From Agelaius tricolor (taxonomy: Eukaryota > Chordata > Aves > Passeriformes > Icteridae), in contig JALJCS010000001.1 of NCBI GenBank assembly GCA_023055355.1, positions 47,621,381 to 47,685,380 on the forward strand: a stretch of DNA of 64,000 nucleotides, in the 5' to 3' direction. The notes beneath the pieces are model-generated. The model searched no databases and was not told the DNA's origin. It saw only the letters and a program-made list of their open reading frames with translations. The position numbers and the translations under genes are program-made. Of this stretch, positions 33,701-45,200 are shown in pieces. Position 1 is the first letter of the stretch. The number at the start of each line of letters is the position of its first letter.

Positions 33701-36700
33701 TGATGCTTAAATTGTCTTTAGATTCAGAAGTCTCAGATGGAGATCTGTTGAAACAATATTCATTTTCAAAAACAAAAAGAATCAAGAAGGAGAATGATAA
33801 TGATGGTCAAGCACAAAACAGTGTGTCAGCAATACAAAGCCTTGACTCTCCAGACATTTCCATCACTCAAGAAAGCTCTAACTCCCTACCCAGAGTTAGA
33901 AATAAATTTGCTTCATTTTTACAAAGGAAAAACAAAGAGAAGGATGCTGTAATTGTTCCAGGAACAAGAAGCAGGTATGCTTATGTCACGTGTTTTCATG
34001 AGTAGCAAAATATTATGTGCTGACCTGGTTGCTAAAATGGCCTCAATACTGGAAATAGGAAAAGTGCTACCTCAAACTTTTTATGCAACTGTATTGCATC
34101 TCAGCCGAGATGGTGGATCCTTTGTGCCAGGAATGTTGTCTTTTGGGGGACTGATAATGTTCGTTTTTTTACTGACAAAGTGAAGACTGACACTATTCAT
34201 AGAATGGTTTGGTTTGGAGGGGACCTTAAAATCATCTCATTCTAACCCCCCTGACATTGTCAGGACACCTTTTTCTAGACAAGGCTGCTCAGAGATCCAT
34301 CCAACCTGATCTTGAACACTTCCAGGGATGGGCATCTGCAGATTCTCTGGGTAACCTGTTCCAGTGCACTACCACACTCACATTCACCACAAGGTGAAGA
34401 ATTTCTTCCCAGTATCTAATTTCAGCCTCCTTCAACTTAAAATCATTCCCTCTTGTCCTGTCACTACATGCCCTTGTGAAAGGTCCCTCTCCAGCTCTCC
34501 TTTAGGCTCCCCTGTAGGTACTGCAAGGTGTTACAAAGGTCTTCTGGAACCTTTTCTTCTCTAGGCTGAACAGCTTAGAGAAGAAAAGCTTTCTCAGCTT
34601 TTCTTTATAGGAGAGGTGATCTGCCTCTGTGATCAATTTGGTGGCTCTCAAGAAAATAGTTAATATCTCTGGGTATCAAAATTAATTACAAATTGGCTGG
34701 GGTTTTTTTCCAGGTAAAGGACATGTGATATATCTCAAAAAAACAAGGATAGCTATTTGTGGCAAATATATAAGCAGTTAATGAATTCATGGACTTGACG
34801 GGGCTTTTTGTTTATTGCAGTAAAGCTAAACCTGGTCATGCTCAATGACAAATATCTATTCTTAACCCATCCCATTCAGCTGACACTACTGATCTCTGCA
34901 GGATCACTTTGAGAACAGGGACTTTGTTAGGTTTGAGGTTTTTTTTCATTTAGTCCCGTTTGGTCACATCTACTTGAATTTGTTTTACAAAACATTATCA
35001 CAATTAGGTCTGTTATTGTGTAATTTTTATCTTAAATGATCTGAATATTTTTGAGCAGTGCAATTTTACGGAATAGTCTTAATACCTTCGTTGTAAAGCA
35101 CATCTTTCTGAGCTGAAAGTTTTGGAAAGTTTTTTTATTGCATGAAAAATTAAGAGTTGTCACTGATTATAGGTTCTTGCCTAATCCTGTGCTCAGTATT
35201 CTCAGAAACTGCTACTATAGCATAGAAAAAAAAGTAGTAAGGTGCTATTTTCTTTGATAAGTGGTGCTGAAGTATTTCTAGCTTTACTAGCTAGCTTTAT
35301 CATCATTAATTAATATATTCTTAAATTTGGTAGGCTTTCTAGATTTTCCTCATTCAGGGGAAGAATCTTCTTAACATTTCAGTCAAAGAATACCTTTTTT
35401 TAGAGATGCTTTTTCCTGTGTGGCTTGTTTTGGGGGGGGGGGGGGGGGGGGTGTTGGGGTTTTTTTATTTGTGTTTGTTTGTTTGGGGTTTCTTTGGTTG
35501 GTTGGGTTTTTTTGCTAAATGTCTCCCTGAGGGACTTTTCCTGTTGCCAGAGTAATTTGTCTGCAAGTATACCTTGAAAATAAAATTGATGGATAGAGAC
35601 AATGATGCAAAAGAGTATGTCATCATCAAAAACTTTCTTCCCCCTTGATTTCACCTTTTTTTTTTTCCTTTTTTAGGTTTTTCTGCAATGATGCAGATAT
35701 GTTTGACTGTAGAGCAAAGAAGGAAGCTGGTGATCTAACTCAGGATGCTGAGCAGAACTGCCAGAAACAGGAAGCAAAACATGTAGCTGAAGATGTTTCT
35801 AGGTTTTCAGAAACTGAAAAATCATCACGGACTGTCTTTACACCTCCTGGAGAAATGCAGAAAAGTTGTTCCCAGGGGTTTAGCAGCCTCAAAAGTAACT
35901 CAGGAAATCTTGGTCTACCTCACACTGTATTTTCACAGCAGTTTCACCAACAGAGAAACAACTGCATTGTATCCCAGGAAGATCAGATTAATGCAGCAGT
36001 GTGTGATGAATCAGAGGAAGAGTCCTCCCCCTTAATAGAACTGGAACAGTCATCACAGTCTCATGGGTCTTCTGAGCCATCAGAATGCAGTTTGGAGTCT
36101 TCAGAAATTCTGCAAGTGTTCAACAACAGTTTAGGTGCAAAGGTAAGAAAATTAGACATTGTTTCAGCATTTGTTTTCACTTTAAATTATAAAAGAAATT
36201 ATTTAGTCAAGTCTCCTTTTCAGAATGGTGCCCTACAGATGACGTAGCTTATGCTAACAAAACTTATCTCTAAAGAGAATCACAGGATGATCATATTCTT
36301 GTCAATGCTTAACATAATTGTACAGAATGGATTGACATACTAGCTTAAATAAAATCTGTTCTCTGGCTTTAGTTTATTTTGAGTTTTCTGCTGCTATCAC
36401 TGCAGTGCCTCATAAACACACCTGGTATGCAGCCTTTTGTTCTCTGCTTTTAGTCCCTGAAGTGCTTTCAGAAGCATATGCATGCCTTTGTAGTGTTGCT
36501 TGCTAAAAGCCAGGTTTTTGTATGAGTTCTTAGAACTGCTGAAAACGTTGTAACTTAAAGTATATACATGTAGCTATGAAAGCATATATTGTGTTTACAA
36601 AAAGACAACTTGTTTTAAAAAGATCAATTTTCTCTTGAAGGAATCTAATTCTAGTTCAAAACTGAATGATGATCGATGTTCTCTGTCTGTGCTATTTTCT

Positions 36701-39700
36701 GCTGGTCAAACTAACAAAAAAAATACAGTCATAAAGACCAAGGTAAGAATTCTTTTAATTTTATGAGCTTTACTAAACTCTGAAAATCAGTTTCTACTAG
36801 TTCATTTTAGAACTTGTAATGAAAGACTTAAGCAATGTAAATGTTGACAAGACAAAGCTTTATTCTTGTTCATCTACCCTGGAGCTGGGGTGAAATATAA
36901 CCAGCTATAATTGATTAACAGAGTTGCAACTTGTCTGAGGACTTTAAACACTTCAGTGTAAAGTAAGGTAAGAAAATCCATTTCAGGTTCTATGATATAA
37001 ATTGCAGTAGTGTTCACAGTCCAGATATAGTCACAAGATGCAACTGTAATTTGACTTCTTTGTGTTTGCTTGTATGTACAAGAATAAACTTATGTTCCTG
37101 TTCAGTGGAACATTTCTAAGAGCTTAATATATTTATCTAGTTGAAAACTTCTAAGACTTTAACAGCTCTGACTCCTTAGGTGTTGTCATTAGAATTGACC
37201 AAAAGATATAAGAGGCAGACGTTTTCTATGTATGCCCCCTAGTAAGCTTTTGTGTAGGGAGACTAAAAATCAAAAGCTTCTCTCTGCGAGACAAGAATAT
37301 TGTGTGTTTTGTAAAATAGTGACATCTTGTGGTTATTGTTAGGAACTTGTTTTAGGAGCAAGTTACATTTGTATTTTGGAATATTAACATTTTTCCTGCT
37401 TTTCCTCAACAAGACTGAGCAAGGAAATTGTCCTGGCATTAAGAATTTTTATTGCTTTGGTTTTTAAGGCTGTGTTTAATATGTTTTACATTATTTTGCT
37501 CACCTTAGAAGGTATATTGGGAGAATGAATATATTAAATACTGGGGGAATCACATTATGGAAGTACTGATGTAATATAGGCATTATGTAAAAACAGAATT
37601 TCAGCATGCTTGGAGCCCTTCAGAAAATGAAAGCTGCTGAAAATCTGTGAGGACAATAGGTTTAGTTTAAAACAAGTGGCTAGTAGGAGGATTTCCACCG
37701 CTTATTGCCATGGTCATGAGTTCTCTCTTCTTCTGTTGTGTGCTGGGAATAATAATTATAAAGAATTACATCAGCAAACTGCTTGGCCAAAAAGTAACCT
37801 GACAGCAACAACCAAAAAGTCAGTCATGTGGTAACTTGGGCCCACCTAGACTCTTGGGCTCCTGTGAGTTGTCACACCAGTGAGACCATGGGAGAGCGAA
37901 GGCAGAGATAAGGAGCACAAGTTTTGGCTCAATTTTCTCTTAAAATTTATTAAAATCTTGTTAGGATGTTTATTAGGATCCTGCAAGCGTAAAAAAAGGG
38001 AAGTGTGTGCTGGTGTTAAATACAGCAGAAAATACCAAAGGGGAAAATGAATTCCAGATTTAGGGAAGAAGCAGTTAATCACAAAATGCATAATTTCTTC
38101 TGATTTCGGTAAGCTCAATATCAGCTATCTAGATTTACTTAGAGGAATTTAATAACTGGGGGAGGCAATCTGAAAAGTTTGTCAGCTCTTATAGTGATTC
38201 CAGTCCAAAGCAGGAAGTGCTACCTACTTAATTCTAATATCAAAACTAGTAGAACCTTTTTACTAAAAAATGTCTGTGATACAGAGCTCCCTAAGACCTC
38301 AAGTTTTTTCCTATGATACTATTTCAGCTGTGCTTTTTACTGCTAATTATTTTTCACAATTACTGTGAGCTCAGCAAAGAGTCTAATACTGATTATAGAA
38401 AAGAGCATTCTGCTCTGGCTTTAAATTTCTTAGCCTACTTTTGGGATAGCTAAATTAAGTTCTAACTCAGATGTAATTCAGAACTATAGGGATATGTAGG
38501 ATTTAGATGCTTTATTTTAATCTTCCTAGTATTCTTGTTTTTAGCTCACATTCTAGACACTTTTAGCTCACATTAGCTTTTAGCTCACTTTTAGCTCAAT
38601 TTTTAGCTCACATTCTAGACACTTTTTTTCCCTCCTTGGAATACCAAGATCTGCTTAATATATTTAGGTAGAAACAGTGCAATTTCAATAATAGAATCAT
38701 AGAATCACTAAGGTTGGAAGAGACCTTTGCAGTCAGGTCTAGCTGTCAACCCAGCACTACCACATTCACCATTGAACTGTATCCTGAAGTGCCATATCCA
38801 CATAATTTTTGGACGCTTCCCAGAATTGTGATCCTGCTACTTCTCTGGGCAGCCTGTTCCAATGCTCTATGACCCTTTGTAGGAAGAAATTTTTCTGAAT
38901 ATCCAATCTAAACCTTCCCTGGTGCAACTTGAGGCCATTTCCTCATGTCCTATTAGTTGCGTGGAAGAAGAGGCCAACCCCCACTTGGCCACACCTTCCC
39001 TTCAGTCAGTTGTAGAGAGTGATGAGGTCGCCCCTGAGCCTCCTTTTCTCCAGGCTGAACACTCCCATCTTCCTCAGCTGCTCATCATCAGACTTGTGCT
39101 CCAGACCTTTCACCAGCTCTATTGCCTGTCTCTGGACTCATTCCAGTGCCTCAATGTCTTTCTTGTAGATAGGGACCAAAACTGAGCACAGTATTTGAGA
39201 TGCAAAATAATATATAACAAATGTGTGTGGTGGGGGGATGGCAAAATGCCATGATGTTTCAGAAGGAACTAAGCTATGAATTCTCTTTGAAGAAAGAGAT
39301 GTTCAAAGAGATGCTGAGATGTTCCAATTTAAGTCTGGTTGTATTTAAGAGAGAGATTCTGGCCAAGCACAGCTTTTCTGAGCTCCTGGTGTAGAAATTG
39401 GATAAGGAAGTCCAGGTAGAGGTTTAATGATCCTTGGGGTCATCGTATTGTTACCTGTGCTCTTGCTTATGGCTCTGTCTTCACGAAATCCGAGTGAGAC
39501 TCACACGGAGCAATACCAGAGAGTTGATGCTCTTAAAATTCTGAAAGATGGTATCACATGAGAGCACAACAAATAGTCTTCAAGCAGATGAAAAAGTAAT
39601 TATTCAGTAGGTTTTAAAAACTGAATTCAAAATAAATTAGTATTTACAACCTTAATATGAAGACTTATGGAAACAGGTTTGCCAGTTACAGCTGCAGTAT

Positions 39701-42036
39701 GTCTTGTGTTTGAGATATCATGTTTTAGATTATAGACTATCTAAATATAATTTGTTGTGGCATTTCAGATTGCATTATCTCAACACAATGAAAAATGCTT
39801 TATTTCTTTGATTATAAGCTTTGCAGCATGATATCTGTTGCTTGCAGGTTGTCATTTTAACCATGTGCACTGCACTTTTAAAATCCCACAGGTTCCTGGA
39901 TTACGTAAATCCAGTAATATAAGGTCACATATGGTAACAAAGCTCAAGCCATTGATACCTGCTAAAGTTAGTGGACTAAGCAGGAAACTGTCACCTGTGC
40001 AGAAGAAAAAGGACTGTGATACTGAAAATAAGCTGGGGCTGCAATCCACTATTGGGGAATTCTGGAAAAGCTTCCAGTTTAAAAGGTGAGTTGCTTTAAC
40101 CCTTTACTTAGTACACTGCATGCTTTTTTCTCAAAGAAACAATTTTCAAAACAGACTCTATACATGTTCTCCATACAATTCAGTAAGGATAACAGTGCAA
40201 GATTAGGTATTTTCTACATAGGATTTATAACTTCCTAAGCTTGATGTAAATAAACATGAAGCATGGTTTTTTGTAAATATGTTTTTATAATTAGTTTTTT
40301 CTTTCCAACCAGGAAAAACTCTAGATAAAATTCACTTACTGAATTTTATTGATAATTACATTAACTTTCCATAGTTGATATGAAAATCATTGCCATTGTT
40401 TGTCATCAAACACCAAAAATCATTTATTGACCTAAATGCAAAAGCTGCATTAAAGTTGCTAAATTTAATTGAGTACAAGACTGCTTCTATTTAACTCCAT
40501 GTCACTCACATTTGGAGATGGCTGATTGTCAGAAGTATTCTGCTTTCAAGATGACAGTGAACTGATGGAATATTTCTGTTAGTCGGAGTATCTGCTTACA
40601 AGAGACATTCTTGCAAATTCTGTTGCTTTTCCTTGTGGAGATGACTTTTCTAATTTGAACTTTCTGCAAATAGCTTCAAGGTTTGAATTTGAAGGGCAAC
40701 TAATATTTTTAAAAAGTACAACAGAATCTGAAGTGTACTTATCCTGACTTACACTTTCTCCATGGGCTCAGATAAAAACTCCTGGTGGCAAGGTTTCCCA
40801 GCTTTAAGTAGCAATCTCAACTTTGAATAAATAAGTCTTATTTAAATAAAAGTATTTTCACTAACTTGAAACCAAATGTGAGTAGGACAAAAGTATTCTT
40901 TGCACTGAGTAGTAAATGTTGATATCGGTGAGCATGTGTTAATTCAGATGAATGTATTTTAGTAAGTTTGGGCCTTAGGGTAGATTATTATAAACATACA
41001 ACTGTTTTCTGTTTAAAAAGTATTACTTAAAGTATTTACATTTTTAGAAATTTTACTTTTTATTATCTTCTTATGGGGTGTAAGAATGATTTACAGTTTC
41101 AAGGAGGAAGTGAAAGTGTTTTTGTATCTATTGCTTGACCTCTATTTGGGAATGTCTGACCAGGGTTGCTCACTGTGAGAAAATTCATAAATTTGGATTT
41201 ATCAGAATACAGGCAGATAGACCAGTGTGAGCCTAGGTGGCACTCTCTGCTGATGGTTGCAAGACTTGGCTCCCACCATGCACATTTAACCCATCCAATT
41301 TTGGCTGGTTTGTAACCTCTGGCTGTTTATACTGGGGATATATATTTTTCTATTACTTCTATGTAAGCAATAATTTCTTAGCTTTTAGGGGATTTTTTTT
41401 CTCAACACATTTCACAAATTGGGCTTTTTACTACTAGAACTTGCTTAGCTCTATTTTTTTCAGATTTTAAGATGTTTCTAAATTAGCCTTATGTTTTAAC
41501 AGTTGTTACCTTCTGGCAAATACATCATGTGGGACACTAACCTGTTCTGCCTCAATGTCAAGGCTCACAGGATAATAATATAAAACTACACCTATTCAGA
41601 AGACCTAAATGTTAAGGAAGCAGGTACAACCCCAAGCAGGATGGGGTACATACAGTCTTTCATAAGTAAAGCTAACAGTTATCATTCTGTCACTTTCAGT
41701 GAAGTTGTTCAGTTGTACTAAAACTGAAATTAAAACTTTTCATCAGAAATTTTTTTTTTACTTATTCATAGGTGTAGTGGGTAGTTAGGTGATGGGTCTT
41801 GCTTTGTTTTAACCTGTATATTCTTACAGGCCTGTGGTTAGAAACACAAAATATCATTCTTCAATTTTGTTTTGTCTTTGGTTTTTTTGTGCAGAGAGTA
41901 TGAAAAACTTCCTTCTTGTAGAAAGTCAGATCCTTTGTCTCCAATCAAAGATAATATACAGCTGACTCCAGAAACAGAAGAAGAAATCTTTAATCATCTG
42001 GAACGTAGTCATGTTCAAAGAGCTATATTCCAATGA
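24635..42036 (+). CDS. EXO1: Exonuclease 1, complete (804 residues, 13 coding exons)
   Basis: This is a 5'-3' exonuclease and flap endonuclease of the RAD2/FEN1 family, acting in the nucleus in mismatch repair, end resection and replication. Exons: 24635-24795, 27119-27238, 28060-28183, 28943-29080, 29305-29517, 30872-31059, 31894-31990, 32565-32781, 33722-33974, 35677-36142, 36641-36742, 39892-40085 and 41895-42036; phases all join to 804 codons plus TGA. The N domain opens with MGIQGLLQ; active-site residues D30, D78, K85, E89, R92, E150, D152, D171, D173 and D225 are all present and at human numbering. The I domain carries [14 protein letters not shown] and the helix-hairpin region [16 protein letters not shown] nuclear signal is at 415-418. 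The C-terminal half is a hydrophilic MMR-protein-binding tail ending in [10 protein letters not shown]. It is about 40 residues shorter than human (846), the loss being in the tail linker. The start has a strong Kozak context (A at -3, G at +4). Confidence 0.97.
25466..25730 (-). mobile_element. CR1 fragment in EXO1 intron 1
   Basis: Decayed but recognisable CR1 sequence in reverse: ...gcctcttgtcctattgc, then ttggcaccacccaggg, with an aaggaagttctactt block before. Flanks carry no clear ends. Confidence 0.7.
27119..27238 (+). CDS. EXO1: EXO1 coding exon 2
   Basis: Residues 54-93 and two bases of 94; acceptor tgatacag, donor AGA/gtaagt. It carries D78 (ILVFDG), K85, E89 and R92 of the active site. 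Confidence 0.96.
28060..28183 (+). CDS. EXO1: EXO1 coding exon 3
   Basis: Residues 94-135; acceptor tctttcttttag, donor AAA/gtaagt. It encodes the helical arch region [13 protein letters not shown] to [11 protein letters not shown]. Confidence 0.96.
28943..29080 (+). CDS. EXO1: EXO1 coding exon 4
   Basis: Residues 136-181, phase 0 at both ends. It has the I-domain motifs [13 protein letters not shown] (E150, D152) and [11 protein letters not shown] (D171, D173). Confidence 0.97.
29305..29517 (+). CDS. EXO1: EXO1 coding exon 5
   Basis: Residues 182-252, phase 0 at both ends. [20 protein letters not shown] holds D225 and the DNA-binding helix-turn-helix. Confidence 0.97.
29821..29931 (+). repeat. 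C-rich and G-rich runs in EXO1 intron 5
   Basis: Short C clusters (29821-29837) are followed by an 11-G run (29921-29931). They could pair or form a G-quadruplex, but nothing more can be said. Confidence 0.5.
30872..31059 (+). CDS. EXO1: EXO1 coding exon 6
   Basis: Residues 253-314 and two bases of R315. It encodes [20 protein letters not shown] and [17 protein letters not shown]. The donor GGACG/gtatcc is weak, but the join reproduces the family sequence. Confidence 0.94.
31894..31990 (+). CDS. EXO1: EXO1 coding exon 7
   Basis: Residues 315-347; acceptor gggaacag, donor CAG/gtaaca. It gives [15 protein letters not shown] then [13 protein letters not shown], aligned with the end of the nuclease domain in human EXO1. 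The pyrimidine tract lies unusually far upstream. Confidence 0.93.
32565..32781 (+). CDS. EXO1: EXO1 coding exon 8
   Basis: Residues 348-419 plus one base; acceptor ttttttgtag, donor AGTG/gtatgt. The nuclear signal KRPRS is at the end, at nearly the same position as in human. Confidence 0.95.
33722..33974 (+). CDS. EXO1: EXO1 coding exon 9
   Basis: Residues 420-503 and two bases of 504. It contains the conserved [12 protein letters not shown] and VPGTRSR blocks of the EXO1 tail; the part between is divergent. Confidence 0.95.
34197..34640 (-). mobile_element. CR1 fragment in EXO1 intron 9
   Basis: On the + strand, atagaatggtttggtttgg starts a reversed CR1 3' end, and further CR1 blocks follow (ctgttccagtgcactacc, ccctcttgtcctgtcact). 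About 440 bp is kept, of an older subfamily than the copy at 12.2 kb. Confidence 0.88.
35432..35451 (+). repeat. 20-G homopolymer in EXO1 intron 9
   Basis: Twenty consecutive G are followed by TGTTGGGG and T/G-rich sequence, about 225 bp upstream of the exon 10 acceptor. It could form a G-quadruplex in pre-mRNA or DNA; its length may also be a sequencing artefact. Confidence 0.9.
35677..36142 (+). CDS. EXO1: EXO1 coding exon 10
   Basis: The longest coding exon, residues 504-659; acceptor ccttttttag, donor AAG/gtaaga. It is Ser/Gln/Glu-rich, with [11 protein letters not shown] and [12 protein letters not shown] resembling the MLH1-binding region in human. The exon accounts for most of the shortening versus human. 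Confidence 0.95.
36641..36742 (+). CDS. EXO1: EXO1 coding exon 11
   Basis: 34 codons (660-693), phase 0 at both ends, acceptor ttctcttgaag, donor AAG/gtaaga. The sequence is weakly conserved; support is from splice sites, open frame and phase. Confidence 0.88.
38538..38626 (+). repeat. Short-unit repeat cluster in EXO1 intron 11
   Basis: Two exact 27-base copies (38538-38564 and 38600-38626) of a unit with TTTTAGCTCACATTCTAGAC flank three more TTTTAGCTCA copies (starting at 38561, 38578 and 38589). This looks like slippage or a small segmental duplication. Confidence 0.9.
38690..39200 (-). mobile_element. CR1 fragment in EXO1 intron 11
   Basis: The + strand begins atagaatcatagaatcacta followed by aggttggaagagacctttgc, a reversed CR1 3' end. 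It continues through gggcagcctgttccaatgc to tccaggctgaacactcccat. About 510 bp, fairly well preserved. Confidence 0.93.
39892..40085 (+). CDS. EXO1: EXO1 coding exon 12
   Basis: Residues 694-757 and two bases of 758. It contains [16 protein letters not shown] and [17 protein letters not shown], matching the conserved tail motif near the EXO1 C-terminus. Confidence 0.95.
41895..42036 (+). CDS. EXO1: EXO1 coding exon 13 (terminal)
   Basis: Residues 758-804 and [17 protein letters not shown] and the final QRAIFQ are nearly identical to the human end, so the C-terminus is complete. Confidence 0.97.
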
Positions 42037-42213
42037 ACTGCATGCTGTTCATGATGGGATGGATTTTCAATCATTGTCAAAATTTACCTTTTGGATATTT
42101 CATCAATATATAAAAGATGCTTTGAAAACCAGCAATGTACTTTAGTCTGACTAGTGATTTATCATCTCTTTTATAAAAGCATGAATTCAAAGGTACCATT
42201 CTATACTGTCTGG

Positions 42214-42219
42214 AATAAA
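42214..42219 (+). terminator. EXO1: Candidate EXO1 poly(A) signal
   Basis: AATAAA lies 178 bp after the EXO1 stop, the first canonical hexamer on the + strand. Confidence 0.6.
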
Positions 42220-42239
42220 ATAATTCAGATTCCTTTGTT

Positions 42240-45200
42240 CTTTTAGTCAAAGTCCCCATGCTAAATTTTTGTCCAAACACTTCTAGTTGCCCCTGGGCAT
42301 TTGTGTGTCTCACATACAATCCAAGTTTCTACAAGAGCAGCAGAACAAGTTTGTGTCTTAATTTGTAATAATTAATATTTTTTGCTTCTTTCTTTTTTCC
42401 TCTTGAGGTTAATCTGGATTCACTACAGGTTTAAAACTGCTGTTAAGTGTGCATGACAGTCTGCAGTATACTTCCAGCAGTCTGATAACTATATCTTTTC
42501 CCTATAAGGTAAGATCTGCTCACTTGACAGTTGGCTTTCTGTTTGGTTCAGTCGTGTTGGCGGTAGGAATAACTGGGGAAAGGAACTGCAGAAAGGAATA
42601 TCACAAATATCTGATCCCCAAATTGTCACATTAATAGGATGCAATCCAAAAAAATATAATGTATTCTTCAGTTTAACATGTCTGTTTCACATTTATATTC
42701 TCCAACTACAGACACCCAAAATGCCAGTCCTCAGAGGTAGGGTTACAAAATAGCATTGTCATCACAACAGGCCAAGCTTCAGTGTTCAACTAAAGGAAGA
42801 GAATGCAGGAGACTGGAGCCCTTACTGTGTTTGACTCAATTACCATGAAATAGTATGATGGGATTTCAGATTTTTACCCTGCAAATCAGGATTTGAGTCA
42901 CTGTTAAAGGTATGTTTGAAACTTTCCTATTTTTAGGAGTGATAGTATTTCTGCAGCAGATGAAGGTACAAAAAGATATCTTAACCTGTGAAATATATAG
43001 TTTCTATTCCTGAGATTAATGCTTTCCCTCAGCCTTTGAGCTTTTTGCAAGAGTTTCAATTTTGAAATTACCTGAGAGGCAGAGGTTTTTAGGTTGCAAG
43101 GTACTTTTTTTTCCTCTCTTAAGAGAATGTCCATCTATGAAACTGAAGTGACCACCTGAATTAAGTTACAAAGAAGCTGCTTAAAAGAAAAATTTGATTG
43201 CCAACTTTGTGGGATCAGCCCTCTTATTTCTACATTTGTGTTGAAGGTATGGGATACAAGGAATTGAAGCTAAGATGCTCTAGGACAGGCTTTGTCTCAT
43301 ATGTGCACCACCAGAAAGTCCCTACCACTGAAAAGCAGTATTTTAATGTTGATCTTCAGAGAGGACTGTCTCAGGTAGGATGTTACAAATGTAGGCCAGG
43401 GATAAATGTGTTTCCAGTCATAGAACTGTTGCCTGGGATGAAGTTTTATTTGTTTCTACAAATAAAATAAAAATGACAGAATGAGTCTTTGAAGGGAAAA
43501 CTGAAAAATAGTCTGTTTTCATCCATTGCTTATTTATTGGTGTGGGAGTTGCAAGGTTTTTAGTACAGTACATCCTTGCCTTTTTCCTGCCTCTTCAGTC
43601 AAATGGCCACTTGTTCCTGCTTTAGTGGATCATCATAAGAGACAAGCTACTTGTTTTTGTGCTAGCAAGGACAAGTGATTTTAAGGGATTGTCTTTTGTG
43701 ACAGCTACATTGTATGTTCTTAAAGCAGATTTTTTAAAAATACTTCTGTATAGTTCCTGATTGGTGTTTTGGAGATCTTGGGTACTGACTTCACATTACA
43801 GAGGCTTCTTTTCAGGAACAGATGCATCTGATACGTTACATGTAAACATGTAATATGTGTAAGCATATAATAGCATTTAAGTTTTATACTTCGAATGGGG
43901 AGTTATTGTGTTGGTGTTTCCTCTGTGGAAGGTACAAGAACATAGATGCAAATGGATTGGTGCAAGACTTTATTCCTGAGTTTAATAGGGTAGGGTAATA
44001 TTCCATAGTAAAAATTATTATGTATCAGAATAGGAGAAATTATTACACGTTATGATGGCCTGGGGAGGATAAAATATAACATAATGAAAAGAAAAAGGAA
44101 AAAAAAAACCACAGAGGAAAGAGAGTTTGGTGGTTGTAAAAAAGCAGGCATTTAAGAGTTGGGTAGTTGGAAAACAAGTGAGTAGGAGGAATTGAAAGCA
44201 AATGGCAAACAAGGCATGACTGTGTTGCTTGCTTTATAATCTCATAAAATAGTAAATTTACTTTTTTAATATCTACTACTAATATTTCTAATTTTATCAG
44301 CAGGACTTCAGAGTATTTTTACAAAATGGATGGCATTGCTAAACCATATTAAAAGGGTAAATCTGCCCCAGAAAAACTAAATTTACTAAGGGTGGTCTAA
44401 TCAAGCTTCACTTTTGAAAGTGCTGGCTGGCCATTCCTTCATCAGAATTCTCATATAAATATGCAGTATCACGTGAGCGTGTGATCATCCAAATCCAGTC
44501 GTGGTTTTGAAACTGTAGGTGACTTGTCCAAATTCAAATGAGTATTTCTGCTTAAATCTTTTTATTCCTTCTCACACAAGTACAGTAGAGTCATTTTTAT
44601 GAATGTATGTGAATAAGGATGTTTTGAGGTCAATTAGCAGCTATTAGCATCCTTTTTTTTTTAACAATTAGCCAATTCTGTTAAATGAAAAACAATTGTA
44701 GATATTTCACCTCACCAGTTTTTCTCCAATGAAGATGATTTTAAATTAGCTAATGCTAACTTTAGTGTATTAAAACCATTTTCATTAGCAAACACAATGA
44801 CCTTCAATATTCACCTGAATTACAATGAACTTTTTTTTTTTAAAGTTTTAGGTAGAACTAAGTAACATAAGTATTGATTTAAAAAGAAATTCTAGTTTAA
44901 ATATCGAGAACACTGACTTCTGAGATTATGGTTGCTAAATGCAAGAAACCATTGAACATTTTTGATGGGTTTTTGTTAGAGGATTTTTCTTGTTGTTTTG
45001 TTAATAAGGTAAATTGCTAAACAAAGTAGAGTTCAGTTAATGGTCTAAAATCTGATCAAAACTAAGCTGGCTTGTCCTGTGTCCAATATTATATGTATGT
45101 TCACAGGCTTAAATAAGCTCATATTTGTATTGGATTAAACGTCTACTTCTTGGAGGTCAGTCATATTAAGAACATCCATCTTCTCACTTAACTGTAAAAA

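Noticed and set aside
38922..39185. 87-residue plus-strand ORF
   Set aside because: Same antisense CR1 frame as at 12.4 kb.
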